Notes: a model not told the origin generated them from the letters alone. Positions 24,801-39,800 are shown, counted from the stretch's first letter. The stretch is 64,000 bases of DNA from Sipunculus nudus (GCA_026874595.1 CM049311.1:32879176-32943175); one strand, 5' to 3'. Numbers and translations are program-made.

Positions 24801-27800
24801 ACATGTATGGACTTTTTTTTCACAATGCCTGCATATACTGGCATGATTTTTGGTGTGTTGCTTGATAATGACCTGTTACAGATCGAGTTTGCATTTTGCC
24901 CTTGTTGACCTACTTTTGACCATACGACACATCCTGAACTTAAAGAAATTTTCAAAATTTTACAAATGTTTCTAATTTGCCCAAGGCGGGGGCATTCGTG
25001 TCGTTCCGACACATCTAGTTTCACCATGCCTGCATATACTGGCATGATTATCAGTGTGTTGCTTGATAATGACCCGTTACAGATCGAGTTTGCATTTTGC
25101 CCTTGTTGACCTACTTTTGACCATACGACACCTCCTGAACTTAAAAAATTTTTCAAAATTTTACAAATGTTTCTAATTTGCCCCAGGCGGGGGCATTCGT
25201 GTCGTTCCGACACATCTAGTTTAGATATGTTCTAAAAAATATTACTTTAATATTACACATTCGTTTATGGAGAAAGAGCATGAAAAACTTTGTTATGCAT
25301 GTGTATGGTTTCATTCTTACTTTTGTCCTAGTTTTTCCTTCAGTTTTTTACTTTTGTCCTCCTTCTTTATAAGGGTGCGCCATGACACAGATTAAATTTA
25401 CTGGATGTATTGGTAAACCCGAACACTTTCATGATGATTCTTATTTTCCATGGAAAATGCATCCCCCACAAATCAGGCCAAAGTCATGCAGACCTAAAAA
25501 TCATGTATGCCCCAACTGTGACCTGGATGTTTTATCTACCTGTGGCTCTTCTCATATAAATATGACTTTAAAGCTTGAGAATGGACATCTGTCATTATGA
25601 TAAAGGACCAAATTATGGTACAATGTAACAGATTTTTACCAACATCTGCAATCATCTGCTGATAACAATGATATGATAACAATTTTTTTGTATACAAAAA
25701 AGAAATAGCATATGCCTGGCCTGCTCTCACAAACATAATAGGTAAAATGCATAAAGATACAGTTGTATTCCAAATTTCAGGTTACTGTGACAAAAATTAG
25801 CTGGACAGTGGCATATTTTCCTGTGTTCTTTTTTCTGCCAAAATTGATATTCTCATTTAAGATTTATTAAATTTCAACTAAGCAACACATAAAACTAAGA
25901 AACACTATACAAAATAAATCAAGTATTTTATTAACTGGTTCTGAGGAAATATTTCGCAGGCCAGCAAATGTTTATGTCAGGTCATGTGGGGAGTCTGTGT
26001 AATTAATTGGACAGTGTTTTTGGTAACATTTTTGGTCACCTTGAATTTGAATTTTTAGTATCATATAGGTTTTCTACAGTTATGATATACTGGGTCTAGA
26101 ATAAAAATAATTTGAATTAAAGTGTTTGTCTTGCCACATGGATATTGCAATGGTTTCAAATGTAAACAGGAAAAACACACACTTGGCACTCCGGGATCAA
26201 AATGTATCAAAAAGTGGTCACCTCCATATTTTGGTCTGGTCATACAGAACAGAATGTAACAAGCAAATTTTCTATATTTCTCTGTATCCATATGTGGGTG
26301 AACTTAAAAGATGTCAATTGGACTGTCTTTGATAATTATGAGGATAGGTATGTGCTAAGTAGCTATAATGTAACACAAAATGTCACCTCAAATTTTTAAA
26401 AAAGTAAGCTTATACACAGCTACTATTGAATGATTTTCTTGAATTGTGATGAGAGATTTGTAACTATGTCAAGCTATGTATATATTTGCATAAAACCTGT
26501 TGTGTCTGAAATGTGATACATACATATACCTTAATAAAAATAGACTAAAGTATCAGTTTATAGTGTTTGACATATCATGTATTTCCTAATTTACAGGCCT
26601 TCTGATGAGCCTAATGTAAGTACCGGTAATATTTTTTTCCCCAGAAAATTTAAAATATATAGAGCTAAAAAAAAACTATTTTTTCAGGCAATGCATGATT
26701 AGAAAAAAAATAAAACAGGAAATCTGAACTTTTTATAATAATTGAGACGACACATTTTTGTTACATTTCCTCACATACGCTCGATAAGCAGCGGCTACGC
26801 TTCGCTCAACTACTCGCTACACTACCCGCTGCATTAAACGGTGGTTGTCGGTCAGGTTTGGCCACCAGGTGGTGCTGTCTCTGTGGAATTCCACCTGCAT
26901 TATATTTAATCAAACACATTGCAGGTATTACCAGCACAAACGGATGTTCTTCCAGGTACCCGCCACTTTACACTGCTGTGGAAAGTGCAAATGGTAGCAC
27001 AGACTTTTTTTCACCCCCATTGGAATACACACGATGCAATTGCAGCTTTCAACACAGTCTGTACACTAACTTGCCTGAGGTCAGTTATCCCCCACACTGG
27101 ATATTTCCTGTATTGCGTGTTACATGGGATTGCCCTGAACATAGCTTCGTTTGTTTACACGCTAAGCCAATCAGATTTCTTCTACCAGGTCTGCAGATTT
27201 GTTGAAATGCAGAGCCAATCACGGCAGATTTTACTTTATCCAGCACAAACTGACTGGGTGTTGCCAAACCTGAAAAATCCTACTATTTCTCACAGCATGT
27301 GAGTGGGAGGTCACCGGGCCGGGAGGTCACGCGCTGTGTTCAGAGGGTAATCCTCATATATCACATTTGTTTATGACCTAACTCACTTATGATGTACTAT
27401 GAACATTGTTTTCTGTATGTTTTGTGGATCATTCCTCTATACACCTGTATAGGATTGAGCTTGATGCTTTACACCGTAGCCCTTTAAGCAGACTAAGTGC
27501 TCTGTCTCAGGGCAGTCAATATAATTTGTTTGATGTTGGTGTTTGTAGAATTTCATGCTGGTTACAATCAGATACTGTACTAAAGTTAAGACTAAGAATG
27601 GATAGAAAACTGGCCTTAAATTGGACATTAAGAATAGGTGCAAGGTGTAAAATGGTGAAGGAAAAAAAAATACTCTAGAAAAAAATTTGTGAAAGAGGCA
27701 GATTGCCAAAAATGCATGTATGCCTGTTGCCATAAGAAGTCAAAGGGACCAAAAAGCAGAATATAGGAAAACAATAGGAAAAGAAAAGGGGACTTGAGTC

Positions 27801-30800
27801 TTTTGCTAGTTGCGTAAAGTAATTAAAACTACATGAGGGGGAACTGACTAATAATGAGAGAAGAGAAAATGCAGGGCAAAGTGTAAGGAAATACTAACTG
27901 TAAATAAGTTAAACGATTCATCAGCAAAACTGATAACAGAACAATATAAAAAGTTACGACTTACTGGATAATTCCAGCAACAAATTAAAAATGGAAGAAT
28001 GCGGTATGTAACAAAAGATGTCACCTCCACACTCTAATGATGTTTACAGGCCTATATATTTATTGAAACAATTTAGGAATGACACAACCTATAGTTATGA
28101 AATTTTAGTATTGCTACACAAGGTATCATTGAGCTATACCAGAATAATTTAAAGGGGCCTAATCACCTGTCTGACCTTTATAAACTAAAGATAATCCCTT
28201 GGAGATTTCATAAAAAAAATGCCAGAAAATGTGGATAACACCACACATAGACTGCTTGTTTTTTAAACCAACTTGTTTATAATATGTAAAATTGCCAATA
28301 TACAACTGATAACAATGACTAAAGTCATGATCTTAACAGGTAACACTGAACTCTTGCTGCTGCTGAAAACCTTATCCTGAACTAAATTTTACCCTTCTTG
28401 ACAAAACGAACAAATTCGTGGAATTTATATCCCCCACTTCCATTTCTTGTTGTCCCATATTTGTTGCCTTCTGATTATGTTTTAGTTTTTATTTTCCCCT
28501 GAAGATGTCTCCAAAGTCATAGTGGCTGTGTTTTAGTTTTCATTGTCCCCTGAAGATGTCTCCCAATGTCATAAGTTTTGTGTAAACTGGGAACAAAAGG
28601 GGAAATTTTGTGTTGTTTTAGAGTTGGTGATGATATATTTTCTAATAGACAATCCAAAACCAAACCTGAACGAAGGTATGCATGACAGCAATCACTGAGC
28701 TAAATTTGAATAAAATCAGATAATATTTTGTAAAGTTATCGCATGGAAACAAAAACCTGACAGACGGAAAGACAGACAGGTGAACAGATCCAAATCAATC
28801 TCCCCCATTATGCTGAAGTGGGGGACAATAAAATATTGTTCATTTTGATTATTTGTTGACTCTGCAATTTTATCATTTTTTAGCTCAACTGACGAGTCAA
28901 CTGAGCCATAGTGCTGTCCGTCTGTTAGAATGGCACTTTTTGAAACTATTGAACCAACAAATCCAAAATTCAACATGCTGTTAGATGTCCTTAAGTTCTC
29001 CAAACAAACCAAAACTGGGTCTCTATGACTTGTTCCTTTGAGTAATTAAGGCAAAAACTCAATTTTCCATCATAAACCTATAGTTACACTTTAGGACTCT
29101 CAAATATCAAAACCATTAATATGATTTTGTTCATAATTAGCATAAAAATTTCTCTAAATATCATATGTACATACTAGAAATTAGGTCAATTTTGCATAAT
29201 TTGTTGAAGTTATGGACCCAAATATAATGTACCTTGTCAAAAAACTCGGAAGTAATAATTTTTCACTTAACATAGTAACGGCTGAAGCTTGTGTATTTTT
29301 TAAGCACATTTCTTTATTTAATCAAGATTTAATAGTCTACCAGAAATTATTACAGAATTTTGTATTATCTTTTGAGTTATTATTATAAATATTTAATCAA
29401 TACCTTACAGTTTTGCCAAGCTTTGACCATGGAATATTTTATTTTCCCCATAAGCACCACTGATTTAATTTTCATATCATAATCATATGATTTTTTAACA
29501 GGGGTGTTTCCATGTGTCCATCCGCGTGTATGAGCTAATATGCGTGAACATTGCCAGAGGAGCTATTTTCACCCATTGGGTCTGCGGGAACTTGGGGATT
29601 CGGGGAAAAATGCGTCACTTCAGCAACTGTATTCAGAAGGCCTGTTGGATTCACTGTAAAATTAAAGAAGTCAGCCAGTTCACACATGTATGCCTTTATG
29701 TGCACATGGAAACACTCCTAAGTTCAGAGAATGAAATGTACAGGCTGTTATAACCTGGAAACCAGAATGTGAGAAATTTTGACCCCAAAAAACAATAGGG
29801 TATCAAACAGCAGATATAAGAAGTCTGAATCAAATTAATCAATCATAATAATTTAACTGAATGCAAAATTGATGACTATCTTCAACCTGTAACCTTAACC
29901 AATCCAAACAGGAATTTATTATATGAAAACTAAATTGAGAATTACTTTCACAGGTGACCTTCCCCTTATTGTCATATCAACCCTCTGGCATTACGGCCAG
30001 ACTTCTGGCACCAGAGTGTCTTTACATCTAAGTCTGAGGAATGCATCATAAGGCCCAATGATGATGCAAATATTTTCATCATTTCTGACAATGCTTTATT
30101 GCCTACAGGAACACTGTCAATCAACATAAACCAGACCAATCTTTTTTGTGTACTTTCTAATAATACCAAACATGACTGAGAAAAGTCCATTTTAACCCAG
30201 CACACTGGTAAACCTCTCAGCATGTTTGTTGAATTTATGATGCAATGATCACCTGGGTTACTGTATGCATGCAGCTTGCAGGCGATACAGGAAATGACCC
30301 GTGTCCATGGAGACAGTGTTTCAGTTTGGGTTGTGAGTGCAATATTGAGATTACGGGCTGTTTACCACAATATGAATGCAATCTGATGCAAGACCACTGC
30401 AATACATTCCTCAATATTACTTGTATCACAACTCGAGTAGGTTTTCCAGCCCAATTTTCCGATTGCCTACTGAGTCGGATTGTCACGGCTACCTTCACCT
30501 CTGACATCATATTTGACAGGGTTATTCTTTTAGTGATGGTTTACAGAACTATGAGGTCTGAATCCTATTAATAGCAGCAAAGGTGATCTTGACACATCTA
30601 CAGCACCCAATATTCAAACAGATAAGGTCTGAGGTCACCTATTTTCAAATTCTTATGAGAGCTTAATTGGTTTAAGCAATTTGTATATCAAATTTCAGGG
30701 AAAAAAATGCAACACTTAAAAGTTATGAAGCTTCCAATAATAGTGAATTTCAGCTGATCTGACCTTGATGATCAAGGACAAGGTCACAAGTTTTTGTTCC

Positions 30801-33800
30801 TCTTCCAAGACACTGGTTGAAACATTTGTGTATCAAATTTAAGGGTCAAACCTACAAGACCTCAAAAGTTGTGGGGTTCAAAATCCTATATTTTGGCTGA
30901 TTAGACCTTGGCCAAAATCATATGAGAATTTTGATGAAACAATTTTTGTATTACATTTGAGAAAAAAAATACCACAATAGTAATGGAGTTCACAAGAAAT
31001 CAAATATCCTCTTAGCAACTGGTTGATACAATTTATAAATCAAATTGGAGTGAAATACATGCAATACTTCAGAAGTTATAGGGGTTCACAATAATACTGT
31101 ACCAGTATTTCATATGATCTGACCTTGAACATCAATCTCATATGAGATACTGGTTAAAAAAATATGGGGGAGAAATTTGAGGAAAATATGCAATATGTCA
31201 AACAATCAGAAGAGCATCTTTTCACCCCTCAGCTGGCATAATATTGGCCACTGTGACCTATTTTTTGGTTTCCAAGGAGATATGACCAGGACCAAGTTTA
31301 CCAGGACCTGTTCAAATCTTAAGCAGGAAATTTCTAGGTCTTACAGCTAACAGAAAGCCAGACGATGGCCAAACCCCCATTACTACAGCTCAGCATGGCT
31401 GAAAGTTAGCCAAGCTAAAAAATGACTAGGCTAATGTTACATTTCAAACTGACAAGAGCTCGATACACTTATATAAAATAAATATACCAGAATTTTTAGC
31501 ATCATGGTAAACATTTTATTTAAGATCACCTACCAAAACAAGTAAATGGGCGGACTCACTGTACCCACTGACCCCGAGAATACCTTTAGATGCTGCGTCT
31601 TTATCGCCACCTGAAAACAATTAAAATAAAAGCATTTTATACCATTTTTAATTTTTTTTTAATTGAAGTAAACTGATTTTTTTACCTGCTTCATTTTAAT
31701 TAACTGCACTGAGAATATGCATGCAAAATAAAAAGTCTTGATGGCTGGGTCCAGCAATACCTAGCAGTGAATGAAAATATTTAAGTCCTGCTTGGTTTAA
31801 AGTTGATTGCCAATATATATTATTTTTTAACATTCCTGTACATGGTTTCAGGGCAATATTTTGGATGGTACATTTTAATTTTAAAGAGAAGACCCTATTT
31901 TTGTGTCAAATAAAGCAGCAGTTAAAAAAAATTTGTTTAGAGGTATACCACTCGGAGATTCATAATTTACCATGCCATTCCAACAAACTTTGGCTCATGT
32001 AATGGCAAAAATAACATACCACACATCTGCTGATGTCATACAGGGAAAAAAATCTGTCTGGAAATCAATCTTTTTAGTGACAGCTATATGTACGATCTTA
32101 AAATGCCTTTGTAGTTTAGATAAATGTACTGAAAGGAAATTTATATGCTTCATTGCAGAAAATATTAAATAAAATCAAATTACAAAGCATGAACTATCAT
32201 ATCCATAAATTAATTTAAAAGCAGTCCATTTTCCTCACTAGCAGCCTCAGATTTCTTTTATTTTACAGCTGTTGCCCTGAAATAAGCTTCAGTTATCTTC
32301 GACTGAACCCGCCAGTTGCCAATGATTGTATTTACATCATTACAAGTATTGGCCTAAAGATTCTGTATGCAAATATAGCTGTGTGCATATTTGTCACTGC
32401 CGAGCTGCGACAAAATTTGTCCCTGCTGAACCATGAGACAGAATTCTTACACTCAGAATACTGAAGGTCTAAGCCTCAATCCAAAACCAAAGAAACACAG
32501 AAACAGATTTATTTAAGCCTAATTGTAAGGGATGTATGAAAGATTAACAAATTTTCAAGACCATTTAACTTTAGGTTTAGAAATCCCCTTTTGCAGCACC
32601 ATCTGTGATCTGTCAGCAGTCAGTGAAACATGTCCTGGCCCAAGAGGATTCCAGTACCGAGGACTGTTACCAGTTAATAACTAGACATTTCTTGGCACCG
32701 CAGGTGCCAGAGTATCCCCAGACATAGTAGGCCCCCTCCCCTTTATAAATAGACCCCCATTTTTAGCAGCATATGACCTGTGACCTTGATCTTTTTAAAG
32801 ATGTGTCCTGTGACCTTGACCTTTGGCCTCATGACCCCAAAAACAATTCTGGTCTTGCTATTCCAATGGGACATATGCAAGTTAAGTTTGAAATCTATAC
32901 ATCAATAAAGCAGGAATTATCACCCAGAAACTAATTTTTGGACAGATGGCTCCTGTGACCTTCACCTTTGACCTTGTGACCTCAAAATTGATAGTGTTCT
33001 TCCTCTCTTGGCAGGAGAACTATATGTGCAAGATGAAAGATCTGAGATGAATTGTTTGGCTGAAAATGCATCCACAATCTTTTTAAAGAGGTTTCCTGTG
33101 ACCTTGACCTTTGACCTCATGACCCCAAAATCAATTCAGGTCTTGCTTTTCCAATGGGTCAAATTCAAGTCAAGTTTGAAATCCATACATCAATCAAAAA
33201 AGGAATTATCATCCAGAAACTATTTTTGGACAGATGGCTCCTGTGACCTTCACTTTTGACCTTGTGACCTCAACATCGATAGGGTTCTTCCACTCTTGGC
33301 AGGTGAACTATATGTGCAAGATGAAAGATCTGAGATGAATTGTTTGGCTGAAAATGCATCCACAATCTTTTTAAAGATGTGTCGTGTGACCTTGACCTTT
33401 GACCTCATAACCTCAAAATCAATTTGGGTCTTGCTTTTCCAATGGGACATATATAAGTCAAGTTTGAAATCCATACATCAATAAAAGCAGGAATTATCAT
33501 CCAGAAACTAATTTTTTGGACAGATGGCTCCTGTGACCTTCACCTTTGACCTTGTGACCTCAAAATTGATAGGGGTCTTCCACTCTTGGCAGGTGAACTA
33601 TATGTGCAAGATGAAAGATCTGAGATGAATTATTTGGCTGAAAATGCATCCACAATCTTTTTAAAGAGGTTTCCTGTGACCTTGACCTTTGACCTCATGA
33701 CCCCAAAATCAATTCAGGTCTTGCTTTTCCAATGGGTCAAGTTTGAAATCCATACATCAATAAAAGAAGGAATTATCATCAAGAAACTAATATTTGGACA

Positions 33801-36800
33801 GATGGCTCCTGTGACCTTCACCTTTGACCTTGTGACCTCAAAATTGATAGGGTTCTTCCTCTCTTAGCAGGTTAACTATATGTGCAAGATGAAAGATCTG
33901 AGATGAAATGTTTGGCTGAAAATGCATCCACAATCTTTTTAAAGATGTCCTGTGACCTTGACCTTTGACCTCATGACCCCAAAATCAATTTGGGTCTTGC
34001 TTTTTCAATGGGACATATATAAGTCAAGTTTGAAATCAATACATCAATAAAAGCAGGAATTATCATCCAGAAACTAATTTTTGGACAGATAGCTCCTGTG
34101 GCCTTAACCTTTGACCTTGTGAGCCCAAAATTTATATGGATCATCCACTATTGGCCAGTGAGCTATATATTCAAGATGGAAGACCTAGGATGAAAGTTTG
34201 GCTTAAAATGCATCCACAGTATCTTTTAAAATGCCAGTCCAGTGACCTTGACCTTTGAACTCATGACCCTAGAACCTATAGGGTTCTTACTTTAGTGGTG
34301 GGCCATACATAAGTCATGTTTGAAATCCATATGGCTATCAACAGTGGAGATACCATAAGAGGTGTGTGATTTTCACCATATATGGCAATATTCAAGGTCA
34401 AGGCCACTATCATAGGAAAGGTCATGACCCCAATTTAAATAAACATCATCCCATAACCCATACCTATGTATATGCATAATATAAAAGAAATCTGTCCATT
34501 AGTTTTTGACTTATAATGCTCACAGTACTGTAAGGTGGCAATTTTGGGGATATTAAACGGCACGAAAACAAGTAAAGAATAATAGGTGGAGCCACCAGTT
34601 TCTGGAACATGACAACCCTATCCATGATCTTCCATCAACTTGATTTTGGGATAAATCCATGCAAGATTTCTTGAGATATTAAAGAATTTGTGTGATTTTC
34701 CCCAAAATTGGACCTATTCAAGGTCAAGGACACTCTCCTAGTAAAGGTCATGACCTCATTTTAAATAGGCCTCTTCCTCTCACCCATATCTATACATATA
34801 CCAAGATTGGTAAAGTTCCGTGAAATATTTTTTGGGTTATCGCGCCAACAAGATTTATATGCGGCGGCACCGGTATGAAAACATAGTATCCCCCGACTTT
34901 GTCTGGGGATACAATAAATGAAGGCCATGATCAAGATGATTAGGGTTTGCAGTGACTCTGCACTTGGATCTAACTTGTATTTTTACTTTCATCTGGTTTG
35001 CAAGAATGAAAATCCATTCGCACAAGTTCCATTTCACTTAACGCTTGCGTAACCCAAATGATCGTTCGCACAATTTGTCCAGGCCTGAACATGATCTTTT
35101 TATAAACCCTGACTGAGTCAGTGATGATAAAAACTCACCCATCATAACTGGCCCGCCTTTAGAGTTAAAGTGATGCCTGAGTTCATCTATGTGAAGGCAC
35201 AGGTCTCTACCCTGACTCACGTGTATGATTTTACAAGTTACCTGTAAAAAAGAGAAAGTAGAAAGAAGTAGACACAAAGACAGGAAACACAAAAGCATGA
35301 CAAAATTTATGGTTTTGTGATGATTCATTCATTGATTCCAAAATATATCTAGAGAGAATAAACAATGACTAATCACCATTCAAACTTAAGATGAAAAAAA
35401 AAAAAACTAGAATGAGTTTGTCACAAAAAAAAATGTGTTTCCCCTCCCCATGGGCCTCCCATCCTTGAATTTAAGGGTAAAATATTGGCTACTTGAAACA
35501 GCAAAGGTTCACAAAAATCCTAGATTTCTGAAGATTTGACCTTGAATATGAAGGTGTAGGTCATGTGTAATCAAAATAATCTGAGATTATGGTAGAGACA
35601 GTATAGATATCAAATTTTACATAAAATTTTTCCATGATTCAAAAGTTATAGCATCCATATAATATTTCTATTTCATCTGATTTGACCTTGAAGAAAAAGG
35701 TCAAAGTCACCAGTTTTCAAACTCTTTCACGAACTCAGTTGAAACAATTTGTGTATCAAAACAAATTTGAGGAAAAAATATGTAATACATGTACTAAAAA
35801 AATTATTTTATTTCAGTAGATTGGACCTTAAAGATGAAGGTCAATGTCATCAGTTTTCCATCCTGTTCAAGAACTTGGTTTCAAGAAACAAACTGTGTAA
35901 ATTTCTGACCCAATGAATACAAGCAGCTTACACAGGTTACTGGACAGCAACCAACTTGTATGTGATACAGGAACTGACTCATTACTCTAGTGCGGGATTT
36001 TCAATTCGGTCTGTGAGTTCACATGTATTTTATTGTGTTAATTCATCAATTGTTGCTTTATGTTAAGATTATCGGCTGTTTACTATGCAAGTAATGCAAC
36101 AGGATACATGATCATTGCAGAACATTCCCATGTAACGCTTTTATCAGGACTCAAGTTAGGCTTACCAGAGTAATATAAAGGCCTACTGAATGTATTCATG
36201 GCTATATGTAACTCATGTTTAAGGAATACTAACGTTATAGAAATAATCCATGCACATGGCGACCTCTACACTCCCAATCCACTCTCTGGATCCCCGGAAA
36301 TGGTCCTGCTTGTCTCCCATGGCAACCAGAGCATCCTGGATCAGCCTGAGTGATGGCACCGGAGGTGGGTCAGCCATCAGGCCCTGTCTAAACACTTGTT
36401 CTCTAGCCCATGAACACATGGTCTGAAGTGTGCGATACCCACATCCCCAGCCCTGCAAGTAAAACAAACTGTTTCAGCATCATCAACAATGCCATTACAG
36501 AGTTGGGTATCATCAGCTAGTCCATAATACAAAAAGTTTCACCATCCTGGATGGGTAGATTATTAAACAGTTTAATTCAACAAAGATCCAACCTAGTCAG
36601 TTTAAAATGTATGCCGAATACAAAACATGTACAGACATATCAGAAATCCAACAATTTTATGTGACACCTAACTTTACCCGATTTTCAGGTGAGTCAGCAG
36701 ATCTCGGCATTAAAGGGACATAATCAGGAGCAATATTTTATCTTTTCTTTCACACTTTCAGTTCAGTGTTGCTTTATACAAAAGTTTCCCACCAGAACCA

Positions 36801-39800
36801 TCCAAGCACACAGTCTCATTTCCTGGCATTTGGCTGTTTAACAACTTGTTATGGCTATGTGTGTTGGTAAACACAGTCCACGTGTGTCTGTTTACCATAA
36901 CAAGACCATGTGATCGGAGGTCCAATTATGAGGGGCAATAAATGCTGTTTCAGCCAGCAGAAACATGTATTATATGTTTTTTGGCCAAGTCTGTCAAGAC
37001 ATGTGTTGTGGCTCAGTGTTGCAAATAGCCCAAAGCACTATGTTTAAGTTGACACCTTGAGATCGCGCCTGGTCCACTGTTTTTAACACTCGTTTTCAGG
37101 AGAAAGCAAATGGTTCCAAAGCAATATTTTGGCAGGAACAAATTTATTTTAAAGAGAGAAAGAGCTATTTTTCGTGTTAACTCAACATGCTTTACAGGTG
37201 ATTGGGCCCCTTTAATGGTTAACCACTTGCCTGGGGCCAGTGAAAGTTCCAGAAAATAATGGGAGGGCAACTAAATGTCACCTCCTACTTGCCAAGTCAG
37301 GCAAGTGGGTCAAACATAAACCTTTATCTAAAGGCCTGAAAAAGGGTGTTTGTGATCCTAGATAGAATCAATTATTTTTGCAGGGCAAGTAAAAATTCAT
37401 GTATGGCAAGTAAGAGCTAGATGTTACTTGCCTGACAGGGCAGGTACTTTCAAAGTTAATGTCTAGCCCTGGTCAGGTATGCTACAATCATACTTGCCTT
37501 GTCCGAAGACAGTATCATATTATGATTCACTCTGTTGAGTAGTGGAGTATCACACTTGACAACAACAGTCATACCAGTTACCTGAATTGATTCATCTTGT
37601 GTCTGGAATACCTTATAACATCAAAGGTGGAGGTGTGCTGAGAATTTGGGTTCCCACCCAGCAAGGCAGTTGAGGTGAAACAGCATGTTAATGACAGATA
37701 TAAAATGAACAAAATAACATTACTGTACTCTGTTCCATCAATCAACCTCTTTTTTATAGATAATCTTCTTAAAAATTTATATTTTTCAATAATTTCCTAG
37801 AAAACTGCATTTGAAAATGACAGTCTAATATTGACATAAAGAATTTTAAAATAAATCTCCAGTTTATATATCATAGCTCTTTGGATTCTTTCTAATGACC
37901 TGATGGATTAGATGTGGGATCAGGGGAGAATGAAATGTTAATTATATCTTAGAGTACATTTTGGTCACCAACTGACATATGCTCTTACTGTAAAAACTCA
38001 CATATTAGTCCATCTCACATATAAGTTGAGTATAAATTTTCAGGGTAAATATCAGATAAAATTTTGTTTAGTTGGAGTTCTATACCCTGTAAGATTTGTG
38101 TCTGTAAAAGGAAGAAAATCCATTAAGATATTTGTGATATATGGTCATGGTTGGCACAATCTCTGAGAGGGAAGGGAAGAAAGTCTTTCTTCCCATCATT
38201 TCTTCCCAGGGAAGAAATGCAGCCACAACAAACATGTCATTTTTGTTTTTCAAATGATATTTTGCCCTGTTAATCATTACAAGTTATAGCCTCATAGGGA
38301 TTTTTGTACAACCTTTATTATGTAAAGGATGTGCAAACAAACCATCTGGGTGTCTGAGGAACCGACTGGGATGGAGACTGCCAAGCTCACCGGTGTAGTC
38401 TTTAGTTGATCGATTAAGATGAACTCAACTTGAGTCCACACAGTCCAAGGAGTTAAATGTGGTTTGTATGGTCTTAAGTCGAATACTGAAGGTCATCTCA
38501 ATAGAGTATACAGACCCTGAGGGGTGTTTTAACAGTATCCACAGCCTTAAGCTGAGTAATTATACCTAAATTTCTATTGAAAAATTATTTCAAATTAAAT
38601 TGGGTGGGTTGAGAAGATGCATACACTGTTTGAGAATTTACAGACGGTTGTGCTGGAAGCTTATTTAGTTGAGCAGTAATGAGCAAGTCTAACACTGTAG
38701 TCTTCCCAAAATGTCTACATTTGAAACGTCAACAATTCATTCTCTCAAAATATCTTCTTAACAAAATGACTTGAATCCAAAATTGTCTACAAATGTCTAT
38801 TACTAACCATTCAATTTAATTATTATTTCTAAACTTCAAAAGTTTAGGATACCAGTACTAACTGGTTAATTAATAAATATGTTTATCATATACTTTTACA
38901 TTGGAATTTTTATGCAGGTTGGCCCGAAATACTGACTAAGCTGATCTGTTTCAGTCTCAATGAATGTTGCAAAGTGTCAGTTTTACTGTTCTCAATTTGT
39001 CAGTCCATTTTTTTAATTTATTAAATTCTATATAATTTCAGTCTGATTCAAGGTTTCAATAAAGAATAAAATGTGTAAACAACAAATAATTGTAACACAT
39101 TGCAAAGTGATTCTCTGTTATTCTCTGTTTGATGATTCTATGAGTAAATTTTAATAATAGTTTATGGAATAGTTTCTTCCCCAACTTTCTTTTCTTCCAA
39201 GAAACTTCCCTGAGAAGGGAAAAAAACAATCTTCCCAGAAGAATGCCAACCCTGTATATCATAATATGGTATTTCATTTTACTGAGACAAAGTTCTGTAA
39301 TAGTAAGCTAAATGCACAAATTCCCAGTTTAAATGTACCCTTACAAAATGTGGATAATACACAAAGGAATGCCGCTGCTACAAATACCTTCCTACTTGTC
39401 ATGGCAGTTGTTAGCAGTAAGGCCCATGTCTTTTTGGTCCAAAATACATAAAAAAAAGGCAAAAAGAGAAGAGCTGGGTTTATAGTCTGATAACACTAAC
39501 AATGTCAGTCTCATCTGACTATACATTAGCCTTTCTGTGTCTCTGGTCTTTCAGGCCTGTCCATTCTTGTAGCTTTTCTTGGCTCCCTAGGGAGAGTACA
39601 ACCCAAGCAGCCATATCAGGTGCTAGATGGCTATTCATTCTTCATTTGCTTGCCACCAATGACCAGTAACTGACAGTGCGATAACTGATGTAAAATGGAA
39701 TTCCTATTGCCAATATGTTGCAGTTGTGTTAAAATAAGATACTAATTTATCATGGTGAAGAAGTTTATATCATGTTACACTGTCCATGAAACTTTTAATA

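Noticed and set aside
24788-25213. 141-aa minus-strand ORF, the largest but one in the window outside known exons
   Set aside because: It is a translation of two tandem copies of the element 3' part; the protein repeats itself and no domain is visible.
26858-27302. Overlapping ORFs of 115 and 127 aa
   Set aside because: Two frames are open over the same bases, with no motif or splice partners; chance opening in a GC-richer patch.
30245-30571. 108-aa Cys-rich ORF in UFSP1 intron 4
   Set aside because: It overlaps a dispersed repeat related to 35914-36190, where the frame is not kept open.
33008-33867. ORFs starting [15 protein letters not shown] in three places
   Set aside because: Each is the same part of the 280-290-bp repeat unit; identical starts come from the array.
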